Shown here: piece by piece, positions 45,961-59,034 of the stretch
How positions within the stretch are numbered: position 1 is the first letter of the stretch
Layout of the letters: each line of letters starts with the position of its first letter
Assembly (NCBI GenBank): GCA_021464245.1
Contig: JADCRB010000013.1
Location: 8,840,895 to 8,904,894, forward strand
Source of the DNA: Carallia brachiata
Taxonomy: Eukaryota > Streptophyta > Magnoliopsida > Malpighiales > Rhizophoraceae
Direction of reading: 5' to 3'
DNA: 64,000 nt
The notes under the pieces: model-generated
Databases searched by the model: none
Told to the model about the DNA's origin: nothing
Seen by the model: the letters and a program-made list of their open reading frames with translations, nothing else
Made by a program: the position numbers and the translations under genes

Positions 45961-48449
45961 CTTTAGAGCTCCAACTTACTATAGATAGATAGATAGACAG
46001 AGAGACCTAAACACTTTGACAGAGGTTAAAAAAGGCACTGGGACCCACATAATTGAGTTTTGCTATTGGTTTCGTCACTGTGCGTGCACGCGCTGATCGA
46101 AGCGAGTAAAGTCAATAAAAATGGCATTGACTAAAAATGTGTGCTTGAAATTTGACTTTTGAACTCCGTTCGGGAGGTCACGGATAACGAAAACTGACGT
46201 TTTGTTTCCTTTGGAAAAAATTATCTTCGAGCAAATAAATAAGTTGGGCAAAAATCAAAATTTCACCGTTTTACACTATTTCTAATTTTCAAATAATGCA
46301 AACATATTCATAAATATGATGGTGATTGATATACAGGGAGAGAAAGCAAGAGATTTTTTTGGATTTTTGAATTTTCATATTTTTAAAAAATATTCTTGTT
46401 TTCCTTTGAAAATTCAAAATTTTTAGTGTTTCAAAAAATTTTCAAATTTTTAAAATTTTTCCAAATTTATAAATATATTTTTAAAATTTTAAAAATTTTT
46501 TATAATTTTTCAGGAATTTCGTTTTCAAAAAATTTCCACATCATCAAATGTAACTTGATATCTATACCAAGCAGCTGACATGGTATGCCACGGGCACATT
46601 TACAACAAAAAAATCAAAAATATATCTTCTTCTTTTTTTTGATCCAAAAATATATTTTCTTCTGAGTGGCTTTATAGTGCACCTTATATCTATCAATTTT
46701 TACTGTCTTTTTTTTTTTTTTTTGTAAAATTTTAGTATCTAAAAATTATATTGAATCCTAACTAATTCGTTTTGAATTTCTGTTAGATCTCTTGCAAGGA
46801 GATCTCTTCTGCTAATTCTTGTTTTATTCTGTTGCAGCATCGTGAATAGACCAAATTAGACCTTCGTGCTCATTTGTGTTGCTTTCTTGATTATAAGATT
46901 GAACACAAATTAAAATGGTGTTGGAATCATGATTGTAAATGTCTTTGAGTTTTCGGTCATGTCATTACATGTATTCTTTTATTTTCTCATTCTAGTTAAA
47001 TGCTTCTTTACAATCTTTCTTCACTAATCCTCCTTTGAATTACTAGAGACACCATGAATCCATTATGCCCTTACAGTCTCCTTTTATAGATCCATTTCAT
47101 TCTGACATTGTTACAGGTTCACATGGTAATAGAACAACAAATCTTGAAGTATTTTCCTTGTTTATGGATCCAAACTCTTCTTTTGAGTCTCCACAAGTGT
47201 GTCATTCTTCTCAAATAGGCAAACTACTCTTTCATTTTCAAGATTTCGTCGTTTATGCTGTCATGGCCTCTCAAACTTATAGCGAATTCAGCGCTACCCT
47301 CTGTGACAGCAAATAATGATAAAAGGACTGTAATAATCCGTTTATTTACTATAAAATAACTTATTTTTATAAAATATTTATAAAAAAAAATATTTACAGT
47401 GAAAATAATAATTTTCTCTTACCATTTATTTAAAGCATAATTTATATTTTTCTCGAAAAATAACATCAACTCATAAAATGAGAAGTTATTTTCGTTGAAA
47501 ATGTCAAAATTTTTCTCAAAATTTTCTCAAATTTTTCATTGTAAAATAAAATATTTTACCTGAAACAAATGCCGAAAAATAAAAATAAAAATTTCTTATA
47601 AAATATTTTCATACAAACAAACACACCCTAAGCCTTATCTAAATTCACACTTAGGTTTTAGTTGAGATACCTCCTAGTAAATCTACTATTAGATGTTTGA
47701 GGGACAGGGGATTAAGACAAGATTAGATAGATTTATTGAGTGATACGAAACTCGATTAGTAGCTTAAGGTTTTACTTAAGATAATGAGATTGACTATAAG
47801 GAGACTTTCTCTTATATAGCTTGGATCACTTCGTCACCATTTGTTTGTCACCCCCTTTCTTCCGATTCTTCTTCCTGATTAAGAACTGAGCAGGAATGCA
47901 CCTTGCTTCAAATTGGCCCTTGCGTTTGACTGGCTTGGAGATATCATCCCGTCTAATCTTGGTCCAAGTTGACAATTCTTACCGACTCAGTCTTGGGGAT
48001 ATAAATGTTAGCATCCAAACAAATGCGCAAATTCAATAGCATTTTTTTTTATCTGTTCTAACAGTAGAACCATGTATATTGAAGGGAAGACGAAACATGG
48101 ATATTACCCAAAAATTAACAGCTGCATTCAGGACGGCTGGCTTGAATTGTACATCTATAAGAGATATCTAACATCCTCATAAATGCTTTGGAACCTTAGA
48201 AGTTGACCAACTATACCATGTTTTTTTGAGAGGAGAAAGATTAAGCAGATTAATAGCACATTATTCAAGGATACAGAACAGTTGCAGAATGCATGACATC
48301 CAAAAAAAGAATCTGGTTCCTTTCCTTTCCAACCCTTTTCCATCTGAATCAGGCCTCAACAACCTACCATAATCCCACTAGTGGACAGCATTTGCTAACA
48401 TTCAGATCATTGAGACTATTTATTAAGTACAGCTAAGTGATACAGCTTA
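45961..48449. other. Intergenic DNA between XLG3 and phosphomevalonate kinase
   Basis: Very AT-rich, with an (ATAG)n run near 45981-46000. A short poly(A)-type insertion lies at 46613-46662. A small ORF at 47065-47316 (HSSQIGKLLFHFQDFVVYAV) weakly resembles the linker before the reverse transcriptase of Copia elements. The stretch 47336-47640 ends AAACACACCCTA, reminiscent of MITE ends. No gene is supported. Confidence 0.45.
46613..46662 (-). mobile_element. Possible minute poly(A) insertion with near-perfect duplication
   Basis: AAAAATATATCTTCTTCT and, about ten bases later, AAAAATATATTTTCTTCT flank a T-run plus GATCC, which reads GGATC then A's on the minus strand. One mismatch and AT-richness make this less certain than the two similar cases at 17.6 and 33.4 kb. 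Confidence 0.35.
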
Positions 48450-51400
48450 CTAAATGTGAACCACAGAGATTCCTGCTGTGATGTTTTTGGTTCTTGGATC
48501 ACTGCTTTCTAAAGAAACACCACGAGGATCTTCACTTACCAACAAGGCCAAAACATTGAGAGAGCTCCAAGCTGTGGCCACATTGCTGCTAGAGTCCCCT
48601 AAGGTTATAGCAAAGATTGCATCAAAGCCACCTGCTCCTGGAACTCCAGCTAACAAAACACCTTCCATATTCATAGTAGCATCGAGAAGTTGGGTCTGTG
48701 ATTCCGGTTCTATCTGCAGATATGGGAAAGAAAAAAAAGAATAGGGTCATTAGGAATTATTAGGAGAATCATTAGGAAAAAAAAAATTTATTATAGACAA
48801 GCTTTGAAGATCTCATTGTTTGGGGAACCATGAGGGAGGCATAAAATGTTGTGCCCTACATCGAACCTTGCAGTACAGGATAGATTTATGAAAAAAAACA
48901 GGTCACCACATCTTGCCTGTGTCCTCCAATTAACAAAAAACAGACAGGAAGGGTAGCTCGACCTTACTAACTAAGCAAACGTAGGCTTGGGTGCGAAAGC
49001 AAGTAGAATGGACAAAGAAGGATTTACAGGCTGCTTACATGAGAAGGAAGAAGGGGGGAAATCCTATCCAGAAAGTTTGACACTGAAACGTCTTTTACAA
49101 GACTTATCCACAGGCCAGATTTAGATTAACAATCTTCTGTGGTTGATTCTTCAAAAAAAAAAAAAAGGAGCTAAGCAAGAAATTTCAACATATCTATCAT
49201 TTTGGAAACAACAATACTAAAAAACTGATCATCCCAGTAGGGGAATGTAATTGGAGAATCATAACCAAAATTGAGAAAATTTACAGAAAGTCAACTTGGA
49301 TAAATATTTTAGATGGCGAAATCTCCTTCACGGGAAACGAGATGGATATTAATATCTGAAATTGCATGGACTAAGAGGACAAAATGATAATGATCGTAAA
49401 ATGAGTATGAGGACATTAGTTAAGTGATTATGACATATCTGTTTCATAAAAAGATAATGATTGAAACTCTATTAATGCTTTTCAAAAGCAATACCAAAAA
49501 TGTTTGTCCTGTCTCTCTTTTTGTTCACTGTTCACAAAAAGCAAACAATTAACATAAAGCAAGTAACCAATTAAATAAAGTCAGCCTACCGGGACACCTG
49601 CTGCCTCACCCATCTGTCGCAGATGATTTCTGATATCAAGCATGACATTTCTTGCTCCAAATAATGAGTTAACAACTGCTTGTTTGCTTGGTTCAGCGGC
49701 TAGCTCCATCCACTATTCATGCAGTCAAGAGTCTCAATATCAGAATTAGGGTGAGCAAAAAAGGATTCATGGTTGAATAAAATAAGTTGACATCACATGG
49801 TACAAAAGATTGATGAGGCAGAGAGTGGTCAAAGAGGCTACACTTGTCTGGTCAAAAGTGTGTAATGCACAGGTGTCAATGATTGAATGCGGAGTAGATT
49901 AACGGAATAAGTAACAGTTTACGAGCTGTCATTTCTTCAGTTAGTTGCCTCAAGTAGTTTTAGTTTATTAGTCAAGAGCCTGAGTGATATTAATTCCCAA
50001 CTAAATAAGCTTGTCGAATATGAGATAAATAAGTTTCTGCCTTCCAATTCTCTCTTCCCCTGCTCTGCCTTAATCAAATTATCTCCTTTTGTTTAAAAAA
50101 AGTATCCTATTAAGGATTTTCCTAGTATCAACTACAGCCAGGGCCTCAGTTGCATTATTCCTGTCCCATTTATCTTTAATTATTTATGAATAATTTGTAG
50201 ACATACAACAACAAGAACAAAGTCTTAATTCCCAAAAATATTAGGGGCGGCTACATGAATCTTTTCTCACCATTTTGTTGCATTGTAGACTGAGTTTGTG
50301 GAGTTATGTAATTGTTTTAAATCTTTCCTAACCAAAAACTGTCATGTTGACTTAGGTTGCCTGCTCCCTCTCTTCTCTCCTCCCACTCGGATTTGGTTAC
50401 CCCTCCTAATTAGAGCATCTGTAAATCATCATTGAACATGTCCAAACCAACTTACACCTATCTCCCTCATCTTGTCTCCAACCAATGCTACGCATGCTGT
50501 ACCGCTAACACCTTTGTCAAGAAACCCTTCAACCCAAAAGGTTAGGTTGTTGGGTGAGGTCCAAGAGTGGATCATATATTAGACTCTAAGATGCCCCACA
50601 AGCAAAAGCTCTTTTGTTCATATGTTAAAGTCTAACAATCTTCATTTCTCATTTTGTCCTTTATAGGGTGGTCAGCCAGTCCGGCATACATCTAAGTATC
50701 CTCATCTCTACAATACTCGTTTTGTGGACAGGATAATTCACATAAAAACATGGTAAATGGTAGACAAGATTATATATATTAGTTGCTTGTGTGATTTTCT
50801 ATGCTGACTGAAAATTAGAAAAATTTAGTCTTCCAACAGAAAATCCCTCTCTTTCTGGATGATGAAAATCCATAGAATAGAATCTTAAAAAAATAATCTA
50901 TTGATATTTGATAGGATGCAACAAAGTAAGCTTCAAGGATGCAAATACTATAATTTCAATGAGTTGCTATGCAAATGCAATTACTAAAATTCAATGAGTT
51001 GCCAGGAAATTAAAATAATTTCTATGGAGATGAGAAAATCAAGTACAAGAATTACCTTCTCTGACCTTTGCTTGCTACAGCTGCCTATCACACATTTATA
51101 AGCATCCCATTGCTCTTTAGCAAGCCTGCTTAAATTAAGTTGTGCTGCAAGTGATTTGCCTCTGACAGCTTTCTCCATGTTTCTTGGGATTTCTGAGGGT
51201 CAGACTTCTGCCATGTTTTTGACGGCGCCTACCATGGATGGTGTGGATGATCCACCGGTTCCTGGCTCTCCCAGCAACTTCCAAGTGCACCAAAATGATC
51301 ATCAGCAAGCAACTAACCAGTTAATCAATGACAATCCTAAAAAGGTGGAGATTTGTTGCTCAATTTACCCAAAAAAAAAAAAAAAAAAAGAAAGAGAGAT

Positions 51401-52951
51401 TAAAGGCCAAACATTCCATCATCCAACATGAATGCTATTCTATTGTCAATAAGGAAAAACAAACAAAAACATGGCTTTCTTTGAGACCCTTTCTTGGTGC
51501 CAATGACTACTTCAATGCCTAGCAATTGCAATCTTCATATCTATAGGTGTACCTAGTGAGGCAGAAGCTTCCAAGACTGAATGATTCAGCCATAAAAGAA
51601 ATTAAGGGAATAGAATTCAGAATGTGGATGGAGCAACCTGGCCATACATATAAAAAATGAGAGGCCCAGGGAAATTGACGTGCAAAACCAGAAGGGAGGT
51701 CTCATGACTGCAATTTAGGAAAAAACAGAAGGTATTTCTTTCAGAAACAATGTTATCCAAACTCCAGATAACTAATTTCTGTTTTTAATAAAAATGAATT
51801 TCGTCACTAGATCAATGCAATCAAAGCAATGGCCTATTTTTCTGAAAACAAAATCACAATTTAAATGTATACGCATAAAAGGAGCACTGAACGTATACTA
51901 TCAGCAAGAAAAGAATGCATGTAAATAATAAGATGCTTACTAGGCTCATTAATGGTGGCAAGGAAAAGTTAATCCTCTCATGGTCCCACTTTGCTTTCAA
52001 GATGTCAGACACGGCTTCCTGCAATGGCATTCCTTGCACCACATCCTGCAACATTTCATGGAAGTGGTCAGCAAAAGAAAACTGTGAAGTTTTTTGCAGG
52101 AGATTTCTAAATCTAGTCTATGTTTGTTCCAAAAGATCCAAGGACACAGCTTCCTGGAAACAGATCACAATTCCACGCACATAATAGGAAAGAAATGAGG
52201 AAGTGTTCACCAAATTCTTTTCTTTATCCAACGGTTGATTTAAAACAATGCAGTGGTGAGCACTTTGCAGTGAAGTCAATCTTTGCAATCACAATGAGTG
52301 TGCTGTCCTCTGAAGACTTATGGTTAGTAAACTTATGTCTGACAGAATAAAAAGAGAATAGGGAAAAAAAAATCTAAGCACCCAAGAAATTTTCAGTTCA
52401 CCATAGTCTAAATCAAATGCCCTGCTAGCATGATATTCAAATGGAGGTGACCCCAAGAATGTAAGATATATCAGATGACTCAGAACTGGTGAGTCATTTG
52501 CAACATCAAATAAAATTGTTCAGTCAACTTTTACAAGCTGCAATATACCTTCGTAGTACCGAGAAAGAATCTTAAATCTTTTGACTCAATCAAATGGATT
52601 TGACCCTGCATGTAGAATTATACAGGATCTCACATGTAAAAAAATGTCCACAAATGAGGTAATCCTCTTTCTCCCAAACACCATGCACCAATTTCAAGAA
52701 TGGAGAGAAGTTGCACATAATTAATTTGGTCTCAATCTCAATCATAAGACAAGCATCTTGGATACATAGCAAGCCTTTAGAATTCATCTCTGATCAGTGG
52801 AATGAATTAAAGAATTCATCCTCACCAGTGGTATCAAATGTTACACATGTGTGCCTTCCTGTATAACTGGTCAAGCATTCGGTATCCAGAGTACAAGGGT
52901 TCACAAATGGATTCAATAATGGGAAAAAAGAACCATGAGGCAGTAAACGGG

Positions 52952-52989
<38 letters not shown>

Positions 52990-55222
52990 CCTGAGCAGAC
53001 GAAAGCACTTCTGGTGAAAAGCGGACATAGCGCTGACTACCATAAACAGCAGAACTGACATCAAACCCACTGCCAACTTTCCCTTGGGCAATACAATGGG
53101 CAGTTTGAGCTATTATATGCACCACATCAAGATCTGAAGATTCCTTAACTTTGGACAAAGATGAAAGGTCAACCACTCCAAAGTAATGAAGTAAAGAAGC
53201 AACTACAGCAGTGGTCATTGCTGCAGATGAACCCAATCCAGTTTTTGCAACTTCAGGCTTACAACTTTGGCCATTTGCTTCCTCATTGAATGTGATCGAT
53301 GCAAAAGGAGGAAGTGCAGCCAATGATTCTTGTGTCAGAGGGAGTCCGCGTGCTTCAATCTGCAAAGAAGTGTAAAACCAAAAGCATATCAAAATCAAAT
53401 GGCTTACACTGGAATTTAAGAAGCCAACCTAAATTACATGTGCAACTTTGCTTGCAAGGCACAAATAACAATTGTGTAGTTCCTTTTTCAAAAATGAAAA
53501 CTACTAAAAAGGATCATCAGCTATTATAAAATTAAAAAAGGCAACCTAGATGAAGGATTATAAACCATTGCCCCACTCTACATATTGCAATACCCTTGGC
53601 AATATGGAGTTTATGGAGTATCAGATGTACCCAATATTTGGGAAGCTCTCTTTGTGGCTTAAACTTATGACCTCTAAGTCTCTAGACAGTAATCATACTC
53701 TATACAAATGTACATCATCTTCAATCTATTGTAAGAAATAATGTCATCATAAGAAGGAAATTTAAATGCCTCCAGAAAAGAATGACCTCATCAACAGTAG
53801 TGGGGTAACATGAAATACTTGAGAAAATAAGGAATTCACAAAAGGAAATAAACACATCCTCTACATACAATTGTAAAGGCCATCGGGGGACTAACATGGC
53901 AATGAAAACAAAAAATAAAAAAAATACAAAGCTTGCAAAGAGATAGGTACCTGATTTCGGTATGAATAGAAGTCATTACAACCTAAAATTGTGATATCAA
54001 GACCTGCATACTAACCCAATTGAAACATTAGATGCATTAAGTCCTGCTGTTCCAATACCGTATCATGAGGAAGTATAAGCAGAACACCAAACATTACCTT
54101 GCAAGAGTAGTTTATTTAGTGCCTCTTTCTTCTCTTTGTCAAATATTGAATGTGCAGCCCATATTGCATACTGCACTCCTTGTTCCACAAATGGGTTCCT
54201 TGATTCACTGAAATTTCAGCCAACAATAGTAACCAGCAACCACACCTTAAAATTCCAATCATATGTTCCCAAAATATTTGCACCGTTCTGGACTAGGCGT
54301 GCTTTTTCTATAAGCACATAAAACATTTTAAAACCTTAAATAGAATTGCACAATCAGAAAATACAGATATGAACCCAACAGATGATTCAAGAACTAGCAG
54401 AACTTCTAAATCGCTAAATAAGGCAGAAACATATACCGAAAGGAAGCTTGCCTGGAATTGACACACTCGAGAATAAAATTCTTGAGTGACAATTTATACA
54501 TGCTTTCCCTGGAGAGCTGAGGAGACGTTAATTTCACATCAGTCCACGCCTGTAAGGTGGCAGATAACACAAAAGATTAACAAGAAATCTCTACGCTTAA
54601 GTAACAATACACGTCTACCAAATTTTGCATCCAATATCAGCGTGTCGATTTTTCCTCAAGCCAAAGCAAGGGGGTTAAAAAGGAAAATATCATCCTGCAC
54701 AATCATAAGAAACCAAGAGGAGATAAATCATCAGAAAGTCACACGCACCCATGCCCAGCTATCAGGCTTTATTTCATCATGAAGAGGTTTGACAATGGCG
54801 TAAAATCGAGCATTTGTGCTCAGCACAACCCCTGCATTGGGTCTCTCCAATATAAGGTAACCTCCAGTCATCAACACCTTACCAGGAGCAGAAGCAACCC
54901 TGTGGTATAAACATATCAAAGAAAACCAAAATACTCAGCACACCCATATCAAAAGACTTCCTGGAAAGATTCATTAAAACAACCATCACTTAATATCAAA
55001 ACAGTCCCATAAACCAGACCAAGGCACACTGTGCAGAAAACTGATTAATACCCAGAAAACCAATCTGGGTTTTCTTGATTTTTTCACAGTAGAATATTCA
55101 AGACCCATTAAAGGTGAATACAATATCAAAAACCCAAATAAATAAATATATAAATAAATAAAGAAGAAAAAGAGGAAGCTTGAAGCTTTAATGAAGTCTA
55201 GGAATTGAACATACACAGCCAT
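48450..55222 (-). CDS. PMK: Phosphomevalonate kinase, 10 exons, ~500 aa, exon 8 disrupted as read
   Basis: It phosphorylates mevalonate-5-phosphate to the diphosphate in the mevalonate pathway. Exons (minus): 55222-55215, 54899-54749, 54549-54452, 54207-54098, 54003-53951, 53359-52991, 52045-51941, 51277-51056, 49712-49590 and 48713-48450. Phases close to 500 aa; the Arabidopsis protein is about 505 aa. The N-terminus MAVVASAPGKVLMTGGYLIL, the GHMP ATP-binding KTGLGSSAAMTTAV (GLGSSAA at 181-187) and the C-terminal LLAGVPGAGGFDAIFAITLG are clear. Exon 8 keeps length 222 (divisible by 3). One extra base near 51214-51220 shifts the frame to a TGA at 51202-51200 (codon 324). In the +1 frame WQKSDPQKSQETWRKLSEAN matches the family, and the original frame returns at QLNLSRLAKEQWD. 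So two compensating indels, real or technical, break it. Intron 3 uses a GC donor. Confidence 0.88.
52957..52987. repeat. (GA)n/(CT)n microsatellite at PMK exon 6 donor
   Basis: A GA run of about 15 units (CT on the gene strand) starts only a few bases past the exon 6 donor (CAG then GTCTTCTC). The donor's downstream consensus is therefore partly microsatellite. Confidence 0.85.
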
Positions 55223-55931
55223 TGCTCGTCCGTCTCTTATCTGTCTCTCAGCAGCAATACAAGAGATCCACAACTTGTAATTTGAGGAATGAGAAATTGA
55301 GGAAAATGGGATTGCTAATTAATAATAATAATAATAACAACAAAGTGATTAATTAAAGAAGTGGATGCCAGAAAATGTGGAGCGTGAAGTTCAAGGGAAA
55401 GTGGCAGATGCACATGTCTTTGTGGGGTTTAAGGTTGAATTACAGAAGTATTGTTCTTTCAGCTATTCACGACAACTCGCATCTACCGGTGGTTGTTAAC
55501 CGAACAAGCGCACCACCAATGCAGCTCGTTTAATTAACAACAAATAATATTACAATTATATTTAATAATTTATTTATTTTATTTAATTTTAAATTTTTAA
55601 ATTTAATTATTCAACAATTGATCTTACTTTAAATTGAAACTTGCTATACAAAACTCTCAAATTTTTTTATAAATAATAATACTTTGTATAAGGTTTTGAG
55701 TTAAGAAACGTAGAAATTTTGATTCCACCCAAATTTATATAGATTTGATATTAATTAAATTATATTAATTATTAACGAATTTACATTATAAATAAAATTT
55801 TGTGATTGTGACATAGATAAAAATAAGATAGATAAAATTAACAAAAGCTCGAACTTCTTTTTTCGTAAATTATCAAATTTGTCTTAACTTTATTTTATAT
55901 CAAGACCATGAAATGAATATTCCACACTTAT

Positions 55932-56699
55932 TAAATCTAAGGGTCTGTTTAAGTTAACTGTTAGAATGTTACTGATTGCTATTGTTGATTACTGATTGCT
56001 GATTTTTATTTGCTGATTGCTAATTCTTACTTACTGTTACTGATTACTGATACAATTAATAAAATATTTAGTTAATTTTATATTTACTATTACTGTTGAA
56101 TAATAAAATGTTTAATTTAGACATATAATTTGTGTAAATGTATCATATTAAAAATTTTATTTTTATATTTTATAATTTTTATATTTTAAAATAATATTTC
56201 ATAAATAATATTGAGAATTATTTTACTTAATTTTTAACTTTTTAAAAAAATATTAATTTTTATTAAATGACAAAAATTATTATGTTTAAAATTTTTTTTA
56301 TAAATGTCAATATTAATGAAAATTGAAGTGAAAAAAATATTATTTAAGAATACTTGAAAAAAAATTATTAAAGATATAAAAATACTAATAAAATAAATTA
56401 ATATATCTAATTCATGTGTTAAGTAAAAAAAATAATAGTAAAATTATATAAATATTCTTTAAGAGTAATTTAATCCATATAAATTATTATTAATATTAAA
56501 AAGTGAAAAGCAATCCAAAAAATAACAAAAAGTAGTCTGAAATTTCTTTTCAATCAACTGCTATTAGAAAATCAAATAAGTAAAGAAGCAGAATCAAATA
56601 ATAACACTAAAAAATTTACTAAACACTTATTTTTTTACTTTTTAAAAATAAAACGTAAAATACTCCTTTAAAAATTAATCTAAATACCTCCTAAATCGC
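55932..56699. mobile_element. Possible hAT-like MITE
   Basis: The left end AGGGTCTGTTTAAGTT (55940) and the inverted right end GGAGGTATTTAGATT (ending 56691) are imperfect inverted repeats. TAAATCTA and TAAATCGC flank them as a degenerate 8-bp duplication. The left arm is rich in repeated CTGATTGCTGAT/ACTGATTACTGAT words. No ORF. The boundaries are tentative. Confidence 0.45.
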
Positions 56700-58294
56700 T
56701 GTGGCCTTTTCAATTTCACAGGACTGTAATGTTGAGATCCATGAGACCATGACTCGTAATTGATCAAGCATTAGAATAACTTCTTCAGGGATTATTTTTC
56801 CCCATAAGAATTGATGAAAACTGATGCACACATATGTCGTATGCGAGTTGCTTTGGCACCATCAGCAATAATTAACTGGTCCAAAGAACAGATATGGGAC
56901 ACTGCCATTAATGATGCTTCCGAAAAGTATTTTCTCAATAAATATGGTTGACAATCGCTGCACCTCTAAAAAATCCTTTGGCGAAACATTGTATGCATCT
57001 GTCTAACATTAGTTGCTTTATAATTTGTGACTCTTCCTTTGAAGACAAGCGTGGCTGCATAATATGATACATACAAATAAAACTTGAAAGTTAGCATCAT
57101 AGCCAAATCATCACACAATGTGATATTATGTACGAATATGATTTACTTTGTGTAGAGTTTACTATAGTTTCTATAATGTAGTCAAAGTAAAAAGATTCAT
57201 CACACCATACATCAAGAGTTATGGTTTTAACATGTATTTTATTCGCAATTTGACTACAACAAAGGAAAGAAAAGAGGGCCATCTTCTTCTAGTGGAAGTA
57301 ACTAATACGATCATACTGACAACATGCCTTCCCGAAAAATCGGTTTAAGTGTTCTCCATAAAGGTGTAAATGAGTGACCTTACTCCTCACATCTTTTGCC
57401 TCTTAAGCCATGTGACAGGCTTCCTCTACAACATTGCAAATTTATTAGGTCAGATTCTCAAATTAAGTTTATCTTATTTTCTTCCATTCCACCTATTTTA
57501 CTATCTCTTTCATAAAATTCCAATTCTTTCGTTGTCATAATCTTTATCTTATTGTTGGCCCTACTCAGTTGGGGATCTATGCCTTCATTTTTCTTTTCAC
57601 ACTGTCTCAGTTCCTTGGTGACGCGTCTGATTGTCTGACGATACTCATCATCTTTTTGTTGTCTTTGTGATTATTATAAAATAAAAATTAATCTCCTGCT
57701 GATTTTTATTTTAATATTTATTTTGGTTAAAACAGTAACTATTATTTTTTAAATTAATATTGATATTTTTAAAATATTTATTATTTTTAAATTTTAAAAA
57801 TATTAATTATTATTTCAAAAATGACAGTTACAGTTTCACTCACAATATTTCTCAGAACAAAAAATCTAAAATATATACGGACACTCCTTATTTTAAGCTT
57901 GTGTCATTCTTATTAACTCTTACGATTTTCTAAGATGCCATCACTGTTCTCGGTAGTGCACTTTGCTCTGACTCATATTCCATTTTTCCTTTCCATCTAA
58001 AAGTGTGCGTTCCTTTGCTAACGAAGGACATAAACATCAAGAGCCCTCAATTTCCGTCGTTGCCTTTTGGTCTGCAACAAGTTTTATTGAGTATTTGAAG
58101 AAAAAAAAATAAAATTAAATAAAATTTAAATCTCTCATCTATTATTTAAAAAATATTTATTTCAATCGATTAAATAAATACTCAACCTCATTTCCATCAT
58201 TGTTTGTCCAAGTGTGTAAGAAGAGACCCCGAGTCCAGTGGAAACCGTGCCAACCCAACTGACTTGTCTTAAAAAAACAAATCTTGAAGGAAAA

Positions 58295-58358
58295 ATGGGC
58301 TTATCCTACATCAGCCTTTGAAACAAATGGGCCTATCCTATATCAGCCTTTATAACAA
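58295..58358. repeat. 32-bp tandem repeat carrying TGGGCY motifs
   Basis: Two 32-bp units, each starting ATGGGC and containing TATCCTA and ATCAGCCTTT, are followed by a third ATGGGCC. Each unit supplies a TGGGCC/T word, the plant site II motif bound by TCP factors and frequent in promoters of growth-related genes. They lie about 0.7 kb upstream of the RPN9 copy 2 start, so a promoter role is possible but unproven. Confidence 0.5.
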
Positions 58359-58926
58359 ATGGGCCTTGATTTTTAACTTTAGAATAATAATTTTACCTTT
58401 AAAGCAACAGACTTTAAAAAATTAAAAATAGAAGTTGATTATTTACGCAATTTATTAGAAGAAACGTTTTTCAATTAATAGATGAGGATTCAAATCTCAT
58501 CTAATCTTACTTTTTTCTCTCTAAATGTCTAATAAAGTTCTTTATAGATAAAAAAATAAAAAATCTGAAAAAAAGAATGTAAAAAAATTTATATTTAATA
58601 TTTAAATCCACTGACTGACTTTTATATTGTTTTGGAGGATCTCCATTCTTAGAAGTTAATTAAAGTCAAAATTAGTGACCAATTGGCCTTTGTGTAGTTG
58701 TGGGATCAGGCCATCTAAATTACAGTTTCCTAATCTCATATACTAAAAAAAAGAATAATGGATGGTTCCCAAGTATGATTGCTTTTTTTCCTTTTATTTT
58801 AATGTTCAATAATTTTGTTTTGTGTTGCAATTATTTATATTCTTTTCTTCCATCTCAAGACAGTTAAAACGGAGAGCATGAGAGACACGAAAGGGGTTGT
58901 TTTTCAAAGAGTTTCTTTGAAATTAT

Positions 58927-58944
58927 TATAAATATATAAATATA
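58927..58944 (+). promoter_or_regulatory. TATA-like element of RPN9 copy 2
   Basis: TATAAATATATAAATATA lies about 100 bp upstream of the ATG at 59035, at the same relative place as the AT-box of copy 1. The following leader (GGCCGGTCGGTGTG) is also shared between copies. Confidence 0.5.
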
Positions 58945-59034
58945 TCCAATCAGAAAGCCAAAGTTTGGTTTCAAAGGAAATATCTCTCGTGGTGTGTTCC
59001 GGCCGGTCGGTGTGGCAGAAGATCTGGTGGCGAC

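Larger units (their letters stand above)
55223..58850. other. Intergenic DNA between PMK and RPN9 copy 2
   Basis: The first few hundred bases are the PMK upstream region. A MITE-like element lies at 55940-56691. The stretch 56700-57060 may be an old coding scrap on the minus strand (CFAKGFFRGAAIVNH visible) with several stops; the family was not recognised. From 57.7 kb to 58.8 kb there is AT-rich DNA with a 32-bp tandem repeat near 58.3 kb. Confidence 0.5.

Noticed and set aside
47065..47316. 83-codon ORF as a Copia gene
   Set aside because: Only a short stretch (QIGKLLFHFQDF) recalls a Copia linker; no integrase, RT or LTR nearby.
54455..54470. Alternative GT donor for PMK exon 3 (GAGTGTGTC)
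   Set aside because: It keeps phase but deletes four residues relative to the family spacing; the AG|GCAAGC donor fits exactly.
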